From NCBI RefSeq assembly GCF_013283875.1, contig NZ_CP054139.1, positions 4,278,001 through 4,342,000 of the forward strand: a stretch of 64,000 nucleotides of DNA, read 5' to 3'. Origin of the DNA: Mucilaginibacter mali. Lineage in GTDB: Bacteria > Bacteroidota > Bacteroidia > Sphingobacteriales > Sphingobacteriaceae. The notes under the pieces were generated by a model that saw only the letters and a program-made list of their open reading frames with translations, did no database searches and was not told the origin of the DNA. Both the position numbers and the translations under genes were made by a program. Positions 35,402 through 43,801 of the stretch are shown here, piece after piece (position 1 is the first letter of the stretch; each line of letters opens with the position of its first letter).

Positions 35402-36133
35402 ATGAAGAATTTTAAAACATTAGTCATCATCGTTATCCTGCTCATCAGCGTCAATTGCGTGCTGATCGGGATGCTGTGGTACAACAATTACCAGCGCCAG
35501 CATCAAAAGCCGCCGGTACGCGAGCAACCCCTGCCGGGTGGACAGGCATTTGAGTACCTGACCAAAACGCTGAAGCTTAACCCGGCGCAGGTAAAATTGT
35601 ACGATACCCTGCGGCAGCAACACATGCGCTTTACCCGCAAAGCCGGCGAAGAGATGCGCCTGCAACGCGATTCATTTTTTGATAACCTGAAGAATCCAGC
35701 GGCTAACCCGGCCACGGTGAACGCTTTAGAAAAACGCATACTGGCCAACCAGGGCAAACTGGATTCGGCTACTTTTTATCATTTTCGCAAATTCAGGGCG
35801 ATACTGGATACCGCGCAGGCGCGCAAGTTTGATGGGATAATAAACCAGGTATTGCACATGATGTCCGGTCCCCGGCCTGGTGGACCTAATGGCCCGCAGG
35901 GAGGGCCGCCGGGAAGATGGAGGCAAGGCCCTCCAAATGGCCGGCCAATGTACGGCCCGCCGCGGGACAGTTTGCATAGGCAAGGCCCAGGTCAGCAGGG
36001 GCACAGGCCTCCACCGCCGGGAGGACGACCACCATATGGGCCTCCACCCTATGGCCCGCCGCCGGGACAAGGACCGCCGCCAAATGGTGGGCCGCCACCC
36101 AATGGGGGACCGCCGCTGGAGCAACCTAAATGA
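35402..36133 (+). CDS. Spy/CpxP-like periplasmic protein with Pro/Gly-rich tail
   Basis: 243 residues. An N-terminal TM anchor (FKTLVIIVILLISVNCVLIGMLWY) precedes an alpha-helical LTXXQ-like region (about 48-150: YLTKTLKLNPAQVKLYDTL, RMRF-type basic helices, LDTAQARKFDGIINQVL). The last ~90 residues are a Pro/Gly/Arg-rich low-complexity tail (PPYGPPP, PPPNGGPPPNGG). It sits 12 bases behind the anti-sigma-like gene. The set resembles an envelope-stress or metal-sensing operon in which this protein is the periplasmic sensor or chaperone. Confidence 0.75.
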   Translation: MKNFKTLVIIVILLISVNCVLIGMLWYNNYQRQHQKPPVREQPLPGGQAFEYLTKTLKLNPAQVKLYDTLRQQHMRFTRKAGEEMRLQRDSFFDNLKNPAANPATVNALEKRILANQGKLDSATFYHFRKFRAILDTAQARKFDGIINQVLHMMSGPRPGGPNGPQGGPPGRWRQGPPNGRPMYGPPRDSLHRQGPGQQGHRPPPPGGRPPYGPPPYGPPPGQGPPPNGGPPPNGGPPLEQPK

Positions 36134-36149
36134 ATATTATGTATGACTT

Positions 36150-36644
36150 TTAGTTTATAGATGGTGGGCCATCCTCTGTAACAAAACGACCGTTTTGGTA
36201 CAAATAATGCCAAACATCAAAGTCACGTGGTGTTTTCGATGATACAGATCCTAACTTATATACAGTATCTAACGTTATGGATTGGGATGTTTTAGTGATA
36301 AGGTCAGAGAAGTCGCTATTGGTCCAAACAATAATATCATACTTCCTATACTTGAAGCAACCCATATCAAGCCTGCCTATCCGTTGATTGACCATGATAT
36401 TAATGTCTGCTTTGTCAATTTTTTTTACCTGGTAGGCATACGAGCCATCATTGCCTTTAAATAATTCGAGTATATATGAAGTATTCTGATCAACGGCTTT
36501 TTTTGCCCCTAATATAATATCCATTAACTTATCGACTTTTGGATCTTCTTTTAGAACAGGAATAGCTATTTTTTCTATTGTTTGGCCATACCCGGCACTA
36601 AAAATGGTAAAGATCAATAAACAAAGTGTTACTAATTTTTTCAT
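36150..36644 (-). CDS. Hypothetical secreted protein
   Basis: 164 residues. Signal peptide MKKLVTLCLLIFTIFSAGYGQ, then a mature part with no recognised domain; notable segments are GCFKYRKYDIIVWTNSDF and DFDVWHYLYQNGRF. It is convergent with the stress operon (16-bp gap) and more AT-rich than its neighbours. Probably periplasmic. Confidence 0.6.
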   Translation of the reverse strand: MKKLVTLCLLIFTIFSAGYGQTIEKIAIPVLKEDPKVDKLMDIILGAKKAVDQNTSYILELFKGNDGSYAYQVKKIDKADINIMVNQRIGRLDMGCFKYRKYDIIVWTNSDFSDLITKTSQSITLDTVYKLGSVSSKTPRDFDVWHYLYQNGRFVTEDGPPSIN

Positions 36645-36665
36645 GAAGGTTTCGCTGATGATATT

Positions 36666-37850
36666 TTAATCTTCTAATTGTTTCACCGCAATATACGCCA
36701 TCAAACCTGTACTTAATTCAAGCGCTGATTCTTCCACATCAAAGGTTGGCGTATGTACTGATGAAGTGATACCGCGGGCTTCGTTACGGGTACCTAAGCG
36801 ATAAAAGCAGCTATCGGCTACCTGCGAGTAGTAGGCAAAATCCTCGGCAGCCATCCAGATATCCAGATCGACCACGTTTTCCTTGCCCAGGTATTCTTCG
36901 GCGCTTGTGCGGGCAGCGGCGGTAAGTACAGGTTCGTTAATAAGGAAAGGGTAGCCGTGCATAATATTAAAATCGCAACTGCCGCCCATACTCTCGGCAA
37001 TGCCTTCAGCCATTTTTTTCATTTTGATGTGGGCCTCTTTACGCCAGGCTTCATCCATGGTGCGGAAGGTACCTTCAAGGTAAACCTCGTTGGGGATCAC
37101 ATTAGTAGCACCGTTAGCGATCACTTTACCGAACGACAGTACCGAAGGGCTTTTAGGGTCGGCAAAGCGGCTTACTACCTGTTGCAGGGCGGTAAGGATA
37201 TGCGCGGTGATGATCACCGGGTCGATATTTTGCTGGGGCTGCGCGCCGTGGCCGCCTTTACCCTTTACGGTAACATAAAGCTCATCGGTGCTGGCCATAT
37301 ACTTGCCCGAACGGAAACCTACCTTGCCGGCATCTATCAGCGGCATTACGTGCTGGCCAATCACGGCCTGTGGCTTTGGATTTTCCAGTACCCCCTCTTT
37401 TATCATCAGACTGGCGCCGCCCGGCAGCTTCTCTTCAGCCGGTTGAAAGATCAGTTTTACCGTTCCGCCAAACTCATCTTTCAGCGAATTTAAGATGGTT
37501 GCCGTGCCCAGCAGAGATGATGTGTGTACATCATGACCGCAGGCATGCATCACCCCTACATTTTGCGATTTGTAGGGTACATCATTAGCTTCGGTAATCG
37601 GCAGCGCGTCCATATCGCCGCGAAGGGCTACTACCTTATTGCCGGGCTTGTTGCCCTGTATCAGGCCCACCAGGCCGTTGTCGGCCATGCGCTGGTAGGG
37701 TATGCCCAAGGCATCCAGTTTTGCAGCTACATAGGCCGATGTTTCTACCTCCTGAAAGCTTAACTCGGGATGACTGTGCAGGTGGCGGCGATTAGCTACA
37801 ACATCGCTGAATATATTTTTGGCAAGCTGTTGGATCTGCTCTTTTATCAT
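36666..37850 (-). CDS. M20-family metallopeptidase (N-acyl-amino-acid amidohydrolase)
   Basis: 394 residues. Two-zinc aminoacylase-type fold: RHLHSHPELSFQE (22-34), RGDMDALPI (77-85), HACGHDVH metal ligands (102-109), QPAEEKLPGGA catalytic Glu (about 147) and a distal His in VHTPTFDVEE near residue 371. It has no signal peptide, so it is cytoplasmic. It hydrolyses N-acyl amino acids or small peptides; substrate unknown. The start overlaps the stop of the SPOR gene by 4 bases. Confidence 0.93.
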   Translation of the reverse strand: MIKEQIQQLAKNIFSDVVANRRHLHSHPELSFQEVETSAYVAAKLDALGIPYQRMADNGLVGLIQGNKPGNKVVALRGDMDALPITEANDVPYKSQNVGVMHACGHDVHTSSLLGTATILNSLKDEFGGTVKLIFQPAEEKLPGGASLMIKEGVLENPKPQAVIGQHVMPLIDAGKVGFRSGKYMASTDELYVTVKGKGGHGAQPQQNIDPVIITAHILTALQQVVSRFADPKSPSVLSFGKVIANGATNVIPNEVYLEGTFRTMDEAWRKEAHIKMKKMAEGIAESMGGSCDFNIMHGYPFLINEPVLTAAARTSAEEYLGKENVVDLDIWMAAEDFAYYSQVADSCFYRLGTRNEARGITSSVHTPTFDVEESALELSTGLMAYIAVKQLED

Positions 37851-38302
37851 TTTTCTGGGGGATTGATCTTTTCGGATATAATGAACAGGCTGGTGAACTT
37901 ACCACGCAGTTCCTGCATCAGTTTGGCGGCTTCCATACGGGTGCGGAAATCGCCGGCGTGTACTTTAAAGCTGGGTTCGCGATAGCTGACGTAGGTACGG
38001 ATATCAGGATACTTTTGCCTGAAGCGCTCCTGCGCGGCATAAGCATCATCACGGCTGGAGCCGCTGAAGAATTGCACCCGGTAGCCATCGGTAGAAATAC
38101 CGCTGTAGCCTGTTGAAGCGACGCTTCCGGCTGAACTACCTTTTTCCAGTTTACGGGCAGCGAGGGTGTCGATGCGCGGGTCTTTATCTACTTCTACCTT
38201 GCCGCGGGTTTGTGCTTTGGTGGTTGTAGCCAGCAGTGTAAAAAGCAAACAGCACCCTATTATCTTGCTTAAAGCCTGGTAATATGATGCTGTTTGTTTC
38301 AT
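37847..38302 (-). CDS. SPOR-domain secreted protein
   Basis: 151 residues from the ATG at 38302; a GTG three codons upstream is possible. It has a signal peptide (KIIGCCLLFTLLATTTKAQ), a Ser/Gly linker, and a C-terminal SPOR domain (about 75-150; YRVQFFSGSSRDDAYAAQERF, SYREPSFKVHAGDFRTR). SPOR domains bind denuded peptidoglycan glycans at division sites. Coupled to the M20 gene by a 4-base overlap. Confidence 0.85.
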   Translation of the reverse strand: MKQTASYYQALSKIIGCCLLFTLLATTTKAQTRGKVEVDKDPRIDTLAARKLEKGSSAGSVASTGYSGISTDGYRVQFFSGSSRDDAYAAQERFRQKYPDIRTYVSYREPSFKVHAGDFRTRMEAAKLMQELRGKFTSLFIISEKINPPEK

Positions 38303-38319
38303 GGTGATCACCCCTCCAA

Positions 38320-38336
38320 CCTCCCCGAGGGGGAGG
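38320..38336. repeat. C/G-rich intergenic hairpin, copy 5
   Basis: CCTCCCC-GAG-GGGGAGG, a 7-bp perfect stem upstream of the SPOR gene. Confidence 0.7.
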
Positions 38337-38358
38337 CTTTTTTAATATTAAAATTAAA

Positions 38359-38464
38359 GGTGCCTGTGAGGACACAGGCACCGATTTTATACCCGTGGTC
38401 TGTGTCTCCACAGACCACCATGCTTTTTGTAAGACTTACGAAGTTTTAAAAACTTCGTAAGTCT
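38359..38464. repeat. Array of three perfect hairpins
   Basis: Three stems in a row: GGTGCCTGTG-AGGA-CACAGGCACC (38359-38382), GTGGTCTGTG-TCTC-CACAGACCAC (38395-38418), and a 14- to 15-bp stem on AGACTTACGAAGTT (38432-38464). The first two share a CTGTG-4 nt-CACAG core. They lie in the 323-bp gap between secA and the SPOR gene; I see no gene there. Confidence 0.8.
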
Positions 38465-38586
38465 GGTTATTCTGTTTACGCTACCTGCTCAACCGAAACC
38501 CGATTAGAGCGGATACCAGCCCTGTGGCTAAGGCCTGCAGGCGGCCATTGCCGCGTCGCTACGCTACTCGCAATGACAATTACATC

Positions 38587-38622
38587 ATTTGCATATCCGC
38601 ATATCCACGCATTTGCACATCC
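38587..38622. repeat. 8-bp-unit element, single-arm copy
   Basis: Units ATTTGCAT, ATCCGCAT, ATCCACGC and ATTTGCAC, ending 3 bases past the secA stop. Only the right-arm orientation is present, so it cannot form the long hairpin. Confidence 0.7.
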
Positions 38623-38625
38623 GGC

Positions 38626-41600
38626 TTACGCCTGGCCTACGCCGTGGCAGTTTTTGTATTTCTTACCGCTACCGCATGGGCAAGGGTCGTTACGGCCGAT
38701 CTTTTGCTCGGCTTTTACGGGCATTTGCTTTTGTGGTTCGCGGGTATCGAAGTCGTCCATCGGCATACCGCTTTCGCTTACCATTTCTGGTTTTGAGGTG
38801 CGCATTTTACGCATATCAATGCTTGGTGGTTGCGGAACGGCCTCGCGCACTTCGTCAGGCGCCTGTTGTACCGGGATCACGCCACGGAACAGGAAGCTTA
38901 CCAGTTCTTTGTTAACATTGGTCAACATCTGGCGGAATAGTTCGAACGCTTCGAATTTATAAACCAGTAAGGGGTCTTTTTGTTCGTAAACTGCGTTCTG
39001 TACCGATTGCTTCAGTTCGTCCATTTCGCGCAGGTGCTCTTTCCATGCGTCGTCTATCAGGTACAGCGTTACGTTTTTCTCGAACGATTTAAATACCTCG
39101 GCACCGCGATTTTCTACCGCCTTCCTTAGCGGAACAACTACCTGTATGCCGTGGATACCATCGGTAAACGGAACAATGATATCTTCTACCATATCGCCAC
39201 GGGTGGCTAAAACATCCTTTAATACCGGGTAAGCCTGGGCGGCAATGCCTTCGGCTTTGCGCTTGTAGAACTCATTCACCAGGGCAAATGTCTGATCGAC
39301 CAGTTGGTTAGCAGACATGCCTGCAAATTCTTCCTGCGAGCTATCCACATCTACCGAGAACACACGGATCATTTCGATATGGAAGCCTTCGTAATTATTT
39401 TGCTCCTTGTATTCGGTTACGATATCTTCAACCACATCAAAAATGGTATTGTTGATATCTACATCCAGCCTATCGCCAAACAGCGCGTTTTTACGTTTTG
39501 CATAAATAACGGTACGCTGCGAGTTCATTACGTCATCATACTCCAGCAAACGCTTACGGATACCGAAGTTGTTCTCTTCTACCTTCTTCTGGGCACGTTC
39601 GATAGATTTCGAGATCATCGAATGCTGGATCACTTCGCCATCTTCGATACCCATGCGCACCATCAGGCTGGCGATACGCTCCGAGCCGAATAAACGCATC
39701 AGGTTATCCTCTAACGATACGAAAAATTGTGAAGAACCCGGATCGCCCTGGCGGCCTGAACGACCACGCAACTGGCGATCGACACGGCGGCTTTCGTGGC
39801 GCTCGGTACCTACAATGGCTAAACCACCGGCCTCTTTTACGCCTGGGCCTAATTTAATATCCGTACCACGACCAGCCATGTTGGTGGCGATGGTTACGGT
39901 GCCTGCCTTACCAGCTTCAGCAACTATCTCCGCCTCCTTTTGGTGCATTTTGGCGTTCAGTACATTATGCTTGATGCCACGCAGCTTAAGCATGCGGCTC
40001 AATAATTCAGATATATCAACCGATGTAGTACCAACCAGTACCGGGCGGCCTTCCTGGGTTAGTTTAGTAATTTCATCCGCAACGGCGTTGAATTTTTCGC
40101 GCACGGTGCGGTATACCAGATCCTGGCGGTCATCGCGTTGAATATTGCTGTTGGTTGGGATCTCTACCACGTCCAGCTTATAAATTTCCCAAAACTCACC
40201 TGCTTCGGTTACGGCAGTACCCGTCATACCGCAAAGCTTGTGGTACATACGGAAGTAGTTTTGCAGGGTGATGGTAGCGAAGGTTTGGGTAGCATCCTCT
40301 ACCTTTACATTCTCTTTAGCTTCGATAGCCTGGTGCAAGCCATCGCTGTAGCGGCGGCCATCCAGTACACGGCCGGTTTGCTCGTCTACAATTTTAACCT
40401 TGCCTTCATCAAGAATATATTCGGTATCCTTTTCAAACAAAGTATAGGCTTTCAGTAACTGGTTAACCGAGTGGATCCGCTCTGATTTGATAGAGAAATC
40501 GCGCATCAACTCATCCTTCTTAGCTACCTTTTCATCAGCAGTCAGGGTCGATTTTTCGATCTCGGCAATTTCGGTACCTACATCAGGCATCACAAAAAAG
40601 TGCGGGTCCTCGCCCGATGTGGTGATCAGTTCGATACCTTTTTCAGTTAGTTCAACCTGGTTGTTCTTCTCGTCAATCACAAAGAACAGGTCGCTATCCA
40701 CTTTAGGCATTTCCTTCCCCTGGTCCTGCATGTAGTGGTTCTCTGTTTTTTGCAGCACGGTACGGTTGCCGCCCTCGCTCAGGAACTTAATTAATGCTTT
40801 GCTTTTTGGCAAACCGCGGTGGGCGCGTAATAAAGCCAAACCGCCGGTATCGGCATCAGTTTTGCCATCGTTAATTTGCTTCTTGGCTTCGTTCAGTACG
40901 CCGTTAATGTAGTTCTTCTGGGCATTCACCAAACGCTCGATGCGTGGTTTCAACTCGTAAAATTCGTGCTCATCACCACGCGGGATAGGGCCTGATATAA
41001 TTAATGGGGTACGGGCGTCGTCAATCAGTACCGAGTCAACCTCATCCACCATGGCGTAGTGCGATTTACGCTGAACCAGTTCTTCGGGACTGCGTGTCAT
41101 ATTGTCACGCAGGTAATCGAAACCAAATTCATTATTGGTACCGAAGGTGATATCGGCCAGGTAGGCGTTGCGGCGTTCCTCGCTATTGGGTTCGTGTTTA
41201 TCTATACAATCAACCGAAAGGCCGTGGAATTCGTACAGCGGCCCCATCCACTCCGAGTCACGACGGGCCAGGTAATCATTCACCGTTACAATATGCACAC
41301 CCTGACCAGCTAAGGCGTTCAGGTAAGCAGGCAGCGTAGCTACCAGTGTTTTACCTTCACCTGTGGCCATCTCGGCAATTTTACCCTGGTGCAAAACGGT
41401 ACCGCCTATCAGCTGCACATCGTAGTGTACCATATCCCAGGTTACCTCGTTACCGGCAGCCATCCATTTATTATGGTGGGTGGCTTTGTCGCCGTTGATA
41501 ACAACGTTTGTCTTTTTGGCAGCCAGGTCGCGGTCAAATTGGGTAGCGGTAACCTCTATGGTAGCATTTTCTTTAAAGCGCTTAGCCGTTTCCTTAACCA

Positions 41601-41940
41601 CGGCAAAGCCTTGCGGCAGGATATCCATCAGGATAACTTCCAGCGCCTTGTTGCGGTCTTTTTCCAGTTTATCCTGCTCGGTATACAGGGCAACTTTCTC
41701 ATCAACCGGCATATCCAATTCGTTGGCTATGCGGTCTTTTATAGCCTGTAACTCGCTGTCTATCTGTGCAAGCCCGTTTTTGATGGTTTCTTTAAAGTTG
41801 ATGGTTTGCTGACGCAACTCGTCGTTGCTCAGGTTCTCCAGCTTGGCGTAGGCGGCCTTTATTTTTTCAACTATCGGCTGTATAGCTTTAACGTCCCTGT
41901 CTGATTTGCTTCCAAAAAGCTTGCTTATAAAATTTAGCAT
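38626..41940 (-). CDS. secA: Preprotein translocase ATPase SecA
   Basis: 1104 residues; the ~200-residue excess over E. coli SecA is usual in Bacteroidota. Walker A MATGEGKTLVATL is near residue 192, DEVDSVLIDDARTPL near 297, and RGRSGRQGDPGSS near 741. The C-terminal zinc motif CPCGSGKKYKNCH (about 1087-1099) binds SecB or ribosomes. It drives protein export through SecYEG. Confidence 0.98.
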   Translation of the reverse strand: MLNFISKLFGSKSDRDVKAIQPIVEKIKAAYAKLENLSNDELRQQTINFKETIKNGLAQIDSELQAIKDRIANELDMPVDEKVALYTEQDKLEKDRNKALEVILMDILPQGFAVVKETAKRFKENATIEVTATQFDRDLAAKKTNVVINGDKATHHNKWMAAGNEVTWDMVHYDVQLIGGTVLHQGKIAEMATGEGKTLVATLPAYLNALAGQGVHIVTVNDYLARRDSEWMGPLYEFHGLSVDCIDKHEPNSEERRNAYLADITFGTNNEFGFDYLRDNMTRSPEELVQRKSHYAMVDEVDSVLIDDARTPLIISGPIPRGDEHEFYELKPRIERLVNAQKNYINGVLNEAKKQINDGKTDADTGGLALLRAHRGLPKSKALIKFLSEGGNRTVLQKTENHYMQDQGKEMPKVDSDLFFVIDEKNNQVELTEKGIELITTSGEDPHFFVMPDVGTEIAEIEKSTLTADEKVAKKDELMRDFSIKSERIHSVNQLLKAYTLFEKDTEYILDEGKVKIVDEQTGRVLDGRRYSDGLHQAIEAKENVKVEDATQTFATITLQNYFRMYHKLCGMTGTAVTEAGEFWEIYKLDVVEIPTNSNIQRDDRQDLVYRTVREKFNAVADEITKLTQEGRPVLVGTTSVDISELLSRMLKLRGIKHNVLNAKMHQKEAEIVAEAGKAGTVTIATNMAGRGTDIKLGPGVKEAGGLAIVGTERHESRRVDRQLRGRSGRQGDPGSSQFFVSLEDNLMRLFGSERIASLMVRMGIEDGEVIQHSMISKSIERAQKKVEENNFGIRKRLLEYDDVMNSQRTVIYAKRKNALFGDRLDVDINNTIFDVVEDIVTEYKEQNNYEGFHIEMIRVFSVDVDSSQEEFAGMSANQLVDQTFALVNEFYKRKAEGIAAQAYPVLKDVLATRGDMVEDIIVPFTDGIHGIQVVVPLRKAVENRGAEVFKSFEKNVTLYLIDDAWKEHLREMDELKQSVQNAVYEQKDPLLVYKFEAFELFRQMLTNVNKELVSFLFRGVIPVQQAPDEVREAVPQPPSIDMRKMRTSKPEMVSESGMPMDDFDTREPQKQMPVKAEQKIGRNDPCPCGSGKKYKNCHGVGQA

Positions 41941-42041
41941 GATCGTTATCTCTCGGTAATATAATGCTGTTATGCCTTCAACAATTGCGCCATTGCAATT
42001 TAAAAGTCATAATGGCAGGCGAAGTTAAGGTTTTATGGGGA

Positions 42042-42076
42042 AAAGGTGAAAGGTAAAAGGCGAAAGGATAAAGGTT
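42042..42076. repeat. Five tandem 7-bp units AAAGGNN
   Basis: AAAGGTG, AAAGGTA, AAAGGCG, AAAGGAT and AAAGGTT follow without gaps, about 100 bases upstream of the secA start on its upstream side. The 296-bp gap 41941-42236 holds no gene. Confidence 0.75.
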
Positions 42077-42236
42077 TGGACGCATTAATGGCAATTTAAC
42101 CATAAAGGGCACAGAGATATCTTATGCTGAAGATAAGGGTAACAGGGATACTAAGGTATAGTGTTTCCCCCTTTTGTAAACTTTAGTTCTTTGTTGTTGA
42201 ACTCTCAGATATTTAAATTGCCGCCATATTTGAAAC

Positions 42237-42665
42237 ATGAAAAACATCGACCTGCAATTAACCGCTAATGAAAAGGCCATTCTGCGTACGAAGGGTATCA
42301 CCCGGAAAGTATTATTGGGTTATGCTACGGATGAGATAATAACCGCGCTGGAAGCGCATGGCAACCGGGCCCGGCAATTGCAAGCTCTGATAGAATTTCA
42401 ACGCATTCCATCTATCGGCATTATGTTCGCCCGGGATTTGATGCGGGCAGGGTATTACAGCCTTGATTCCCTGAAGCACCGCCCCGGCGCCGAGTTATTT
42501 GATGAGTTTGAAAAAATGAATGGCTACCATACCGACCCCTGCGTAGAAGACCAGTTTAGGCTGGTGGTGCATTACGCCAACAATCCTGGCAGCAATAAAA
42601 AGTGGTGGGATTTTACTGAGGAGCGGAAAGCGTATAGGGAGTTACACCCGTATAAATTATCGTAA
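42237..42665 (+). CDS. Cdd1-like helix-hairpin-helix protein
   Basis: 142 residues. The second half fits the pathogenicity-locus Cdd1 family: a helix-hairpin-helix-like IPSIGIMFARDLMRAGYYSL, then the motif PCVEDQFRLVVHYAN and WWDFTEERKAYRE. DNA contact is possible from the HhH element; function unknown. A near-consensus box CATATTTG ends 5 bases before the ATG. Confidence 0.8.
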   Translation: MKNIDLQLTANEKAILRTKGITRKVLLGYATDEIITALEAHGNRARQLQALIEFQRIPSIGIMFARDLMRAGYYSLDSLKHRPGAELFDEFEKMNGYHTDPCVEDQFRLVVHYANNPGSNKKWWDFTEERKAYRELHPYKLS

Positions 42666-42676
42666 TTTAAGGTGTC

Positions 42677-43042
42677 TTATAACAACGAACGATATAAAAT
42701 ATATTCTTCCTGTATCATTCCACCTGTAACAAACTTATCTAATGAGGCAGAATAATTACTCACTGAAAAATCTAATGCACCACCAACCGAATCGAAAGAA
42801 TTACTAAAATATAGTTCATCCGGATCTAACGATGAAAACTCGTAAATGTCAATAAAATCGTCGTCTCCATCGTCATAACACTCAATATAATTTACGCTAT
42901 ACGTCTGATCCCTTTCTTTATAGATTCGAAGCCATTTTAAGATAGTGTAGTCTTCTTTGCTTTCATGAGACAACCATTGTTCAACTGGTTTACCCAACGA
43001 TATATTTGTTCTAAGCTGCTCTATTGTTAAATATTTTGCCAT
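42677..43042 (-). CDS. Hypothetical acidic protein
   Basis: 121 residues, acidic (YDDGDDDFIDIYEF) and AT-rich compared with neighbours. It has no signal peptide or TM helix. The size, acidity and AT-richness recall toxin-immunity proteins, but no toxin is adjacent and the family is not recognised. Convergent with the Cdd1-like gene, 11-bp gap. Confidence 0.6.
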   Translation of the reverse strand: MAKYLTIEQLRTNISLGKPVEQWLSHESKEDYTILKWLRIYKERDQTYSVNYIECYDDGDDDFIDIYEFSSLDPDELYFSNSFDSVGGALDFSVSNYSASLDKFVTGGMIQEEYILYRSLL

Positions 43043-43110
43043 TGATGCGCTCTGTGTCCTCTGTGAAAAACCTTTGTGCCCTTTGTGGTTAAATTGCCCC
43101 TCAACTACAC

Positions 43111-43644
43111 CTACTTATCATCCAGATCATCTTCTCCCCCATCATCCCCTTCCCCAAAGTCATCCTCATCAAAATCATCAAAAAAGCGGTCCTCATCAAA
43201 CATCAGTTCTTCCATTTTTTCCTGTTCGGGGGTACTGGTATCAAAGCGGATGGCCCAGTTATCGGGGATATCGTAAGTTTTATCAAAACCCCGGATCCAG
43301 GCCACAAACTCAACGCGAAATTCTTCTACCTTATCGCGCATTAGTTGCACGTAGTCTTCCTCGTTTATTTTTACCATGCTGGCAAAGGATACGGCATTGA
43401 ACATATCCTGCACGGCCAGTTTAATTAGCACGGCATTTTGCATTCGCAGCGAATACAACCCGCCACCTTCTGCACCGGCAATTTTGGCCTGTATCAGCGC
43501 GGCGTTGCTGCACATTTGCACCTGTAGCGATTCTTTCATATCGTCTTCCTTCAGGGCTTCGGATATGATATCCACCAGGTCAAACAATTCCTGCGATTTC
43601 TGATATACAGGCAGCGATTCGTATTTGCGTAAACTTCGGGACAT
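43111..43644 (-). CDS. Four-helix-bundle hypothetical with acidic tail
   Basis: 177 residues. The N-terminal ~120 residues are predicted helical (KYESLPVYQKSQELFDLVD, SLQVQMCSNAALIQAKIAGA), with a start similar to 23S rRNA intervening-sequence-type helical bundle proteins. The last ~35 residues are Asp/Glu-rich (DEDRFFDDFDEDDFGEGDD). No catalytic motif. Divergent from purD across an intergenic region made of 8-bp repeats. Confidence 0.7.
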   Translation of the reverse strand: MSRSLRKYESLPVYQKSQELFDLVDIISEALKEDDMKESLQVQMCSNAALIQAKIAGAEGGGLYSLRMQNAVLIKLAVQDMFNAVSFASMVKINEEDYVQLMRDKVEEFRVEFVAWIRGFDKTYDIPDNWAIRFDTSTPEQEKMEELMFDEDRFFDDFDEDDFGEGDDGGEDDLDDK

Positions 43645-43650
43645 GTTTTT

Positions 43651-43785
43651 GAATGTGCAAATGTGCGTATATGCAAATGTGCAAATTATTCCATTTCAAA
43701 ACATATTCACATCCGCACATTTGCATATACGCACATTAATCCTGCATCTGCACATTCGCACACTTGCACATCTGCACATTCGCAC
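43651..43785. repeat. 8-bp-unit (ATRTGCRR) hairpin element, copy 3
   Basis: The left arm has units ATGTGCAA, ATGTGCGT, ATATGCAA and ATGTGCAA. The right side has ATCCGCAC, ATTTGCAT, ATACGCAC, then a second block ATCTGCAC, ATTCGCAC, ACTTGCAC, ATCTGCAC, ATTCGCAC. It fills the whole gap between the divergent hypothetical gene and purD. The unit ACTTGCAC supplies a TTG 19 bases upstream of the purD -7 box. Confidence 0.85.
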
Positions 43786-43793
43786 TATCTTTG
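43786..43793 (+). promoter_or_regulatory. Bacteroidota -7 box of purD
   Basis: TATCTTTG fits TAnnTTTG, with TTG at 43764-43766 (19-bp spacer). It ends 9 bases before the purD ATG. Confidence 0.7.
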
Positions 43794-43801
43794 CCCTCAC
43801 T

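Noticed and set aside
39304..40141. Plus-strand frames of 129-190 codons within secA
   Set aside because: SecA is complete and conserved on the other strand; the plus frames have no domain content.
43651..43785. Possible CRISPR array
   Set aside because: Repeats are 8 bp and contiguous, without unique spacers, and are arranged as inverted arms; no cas genes in the window.
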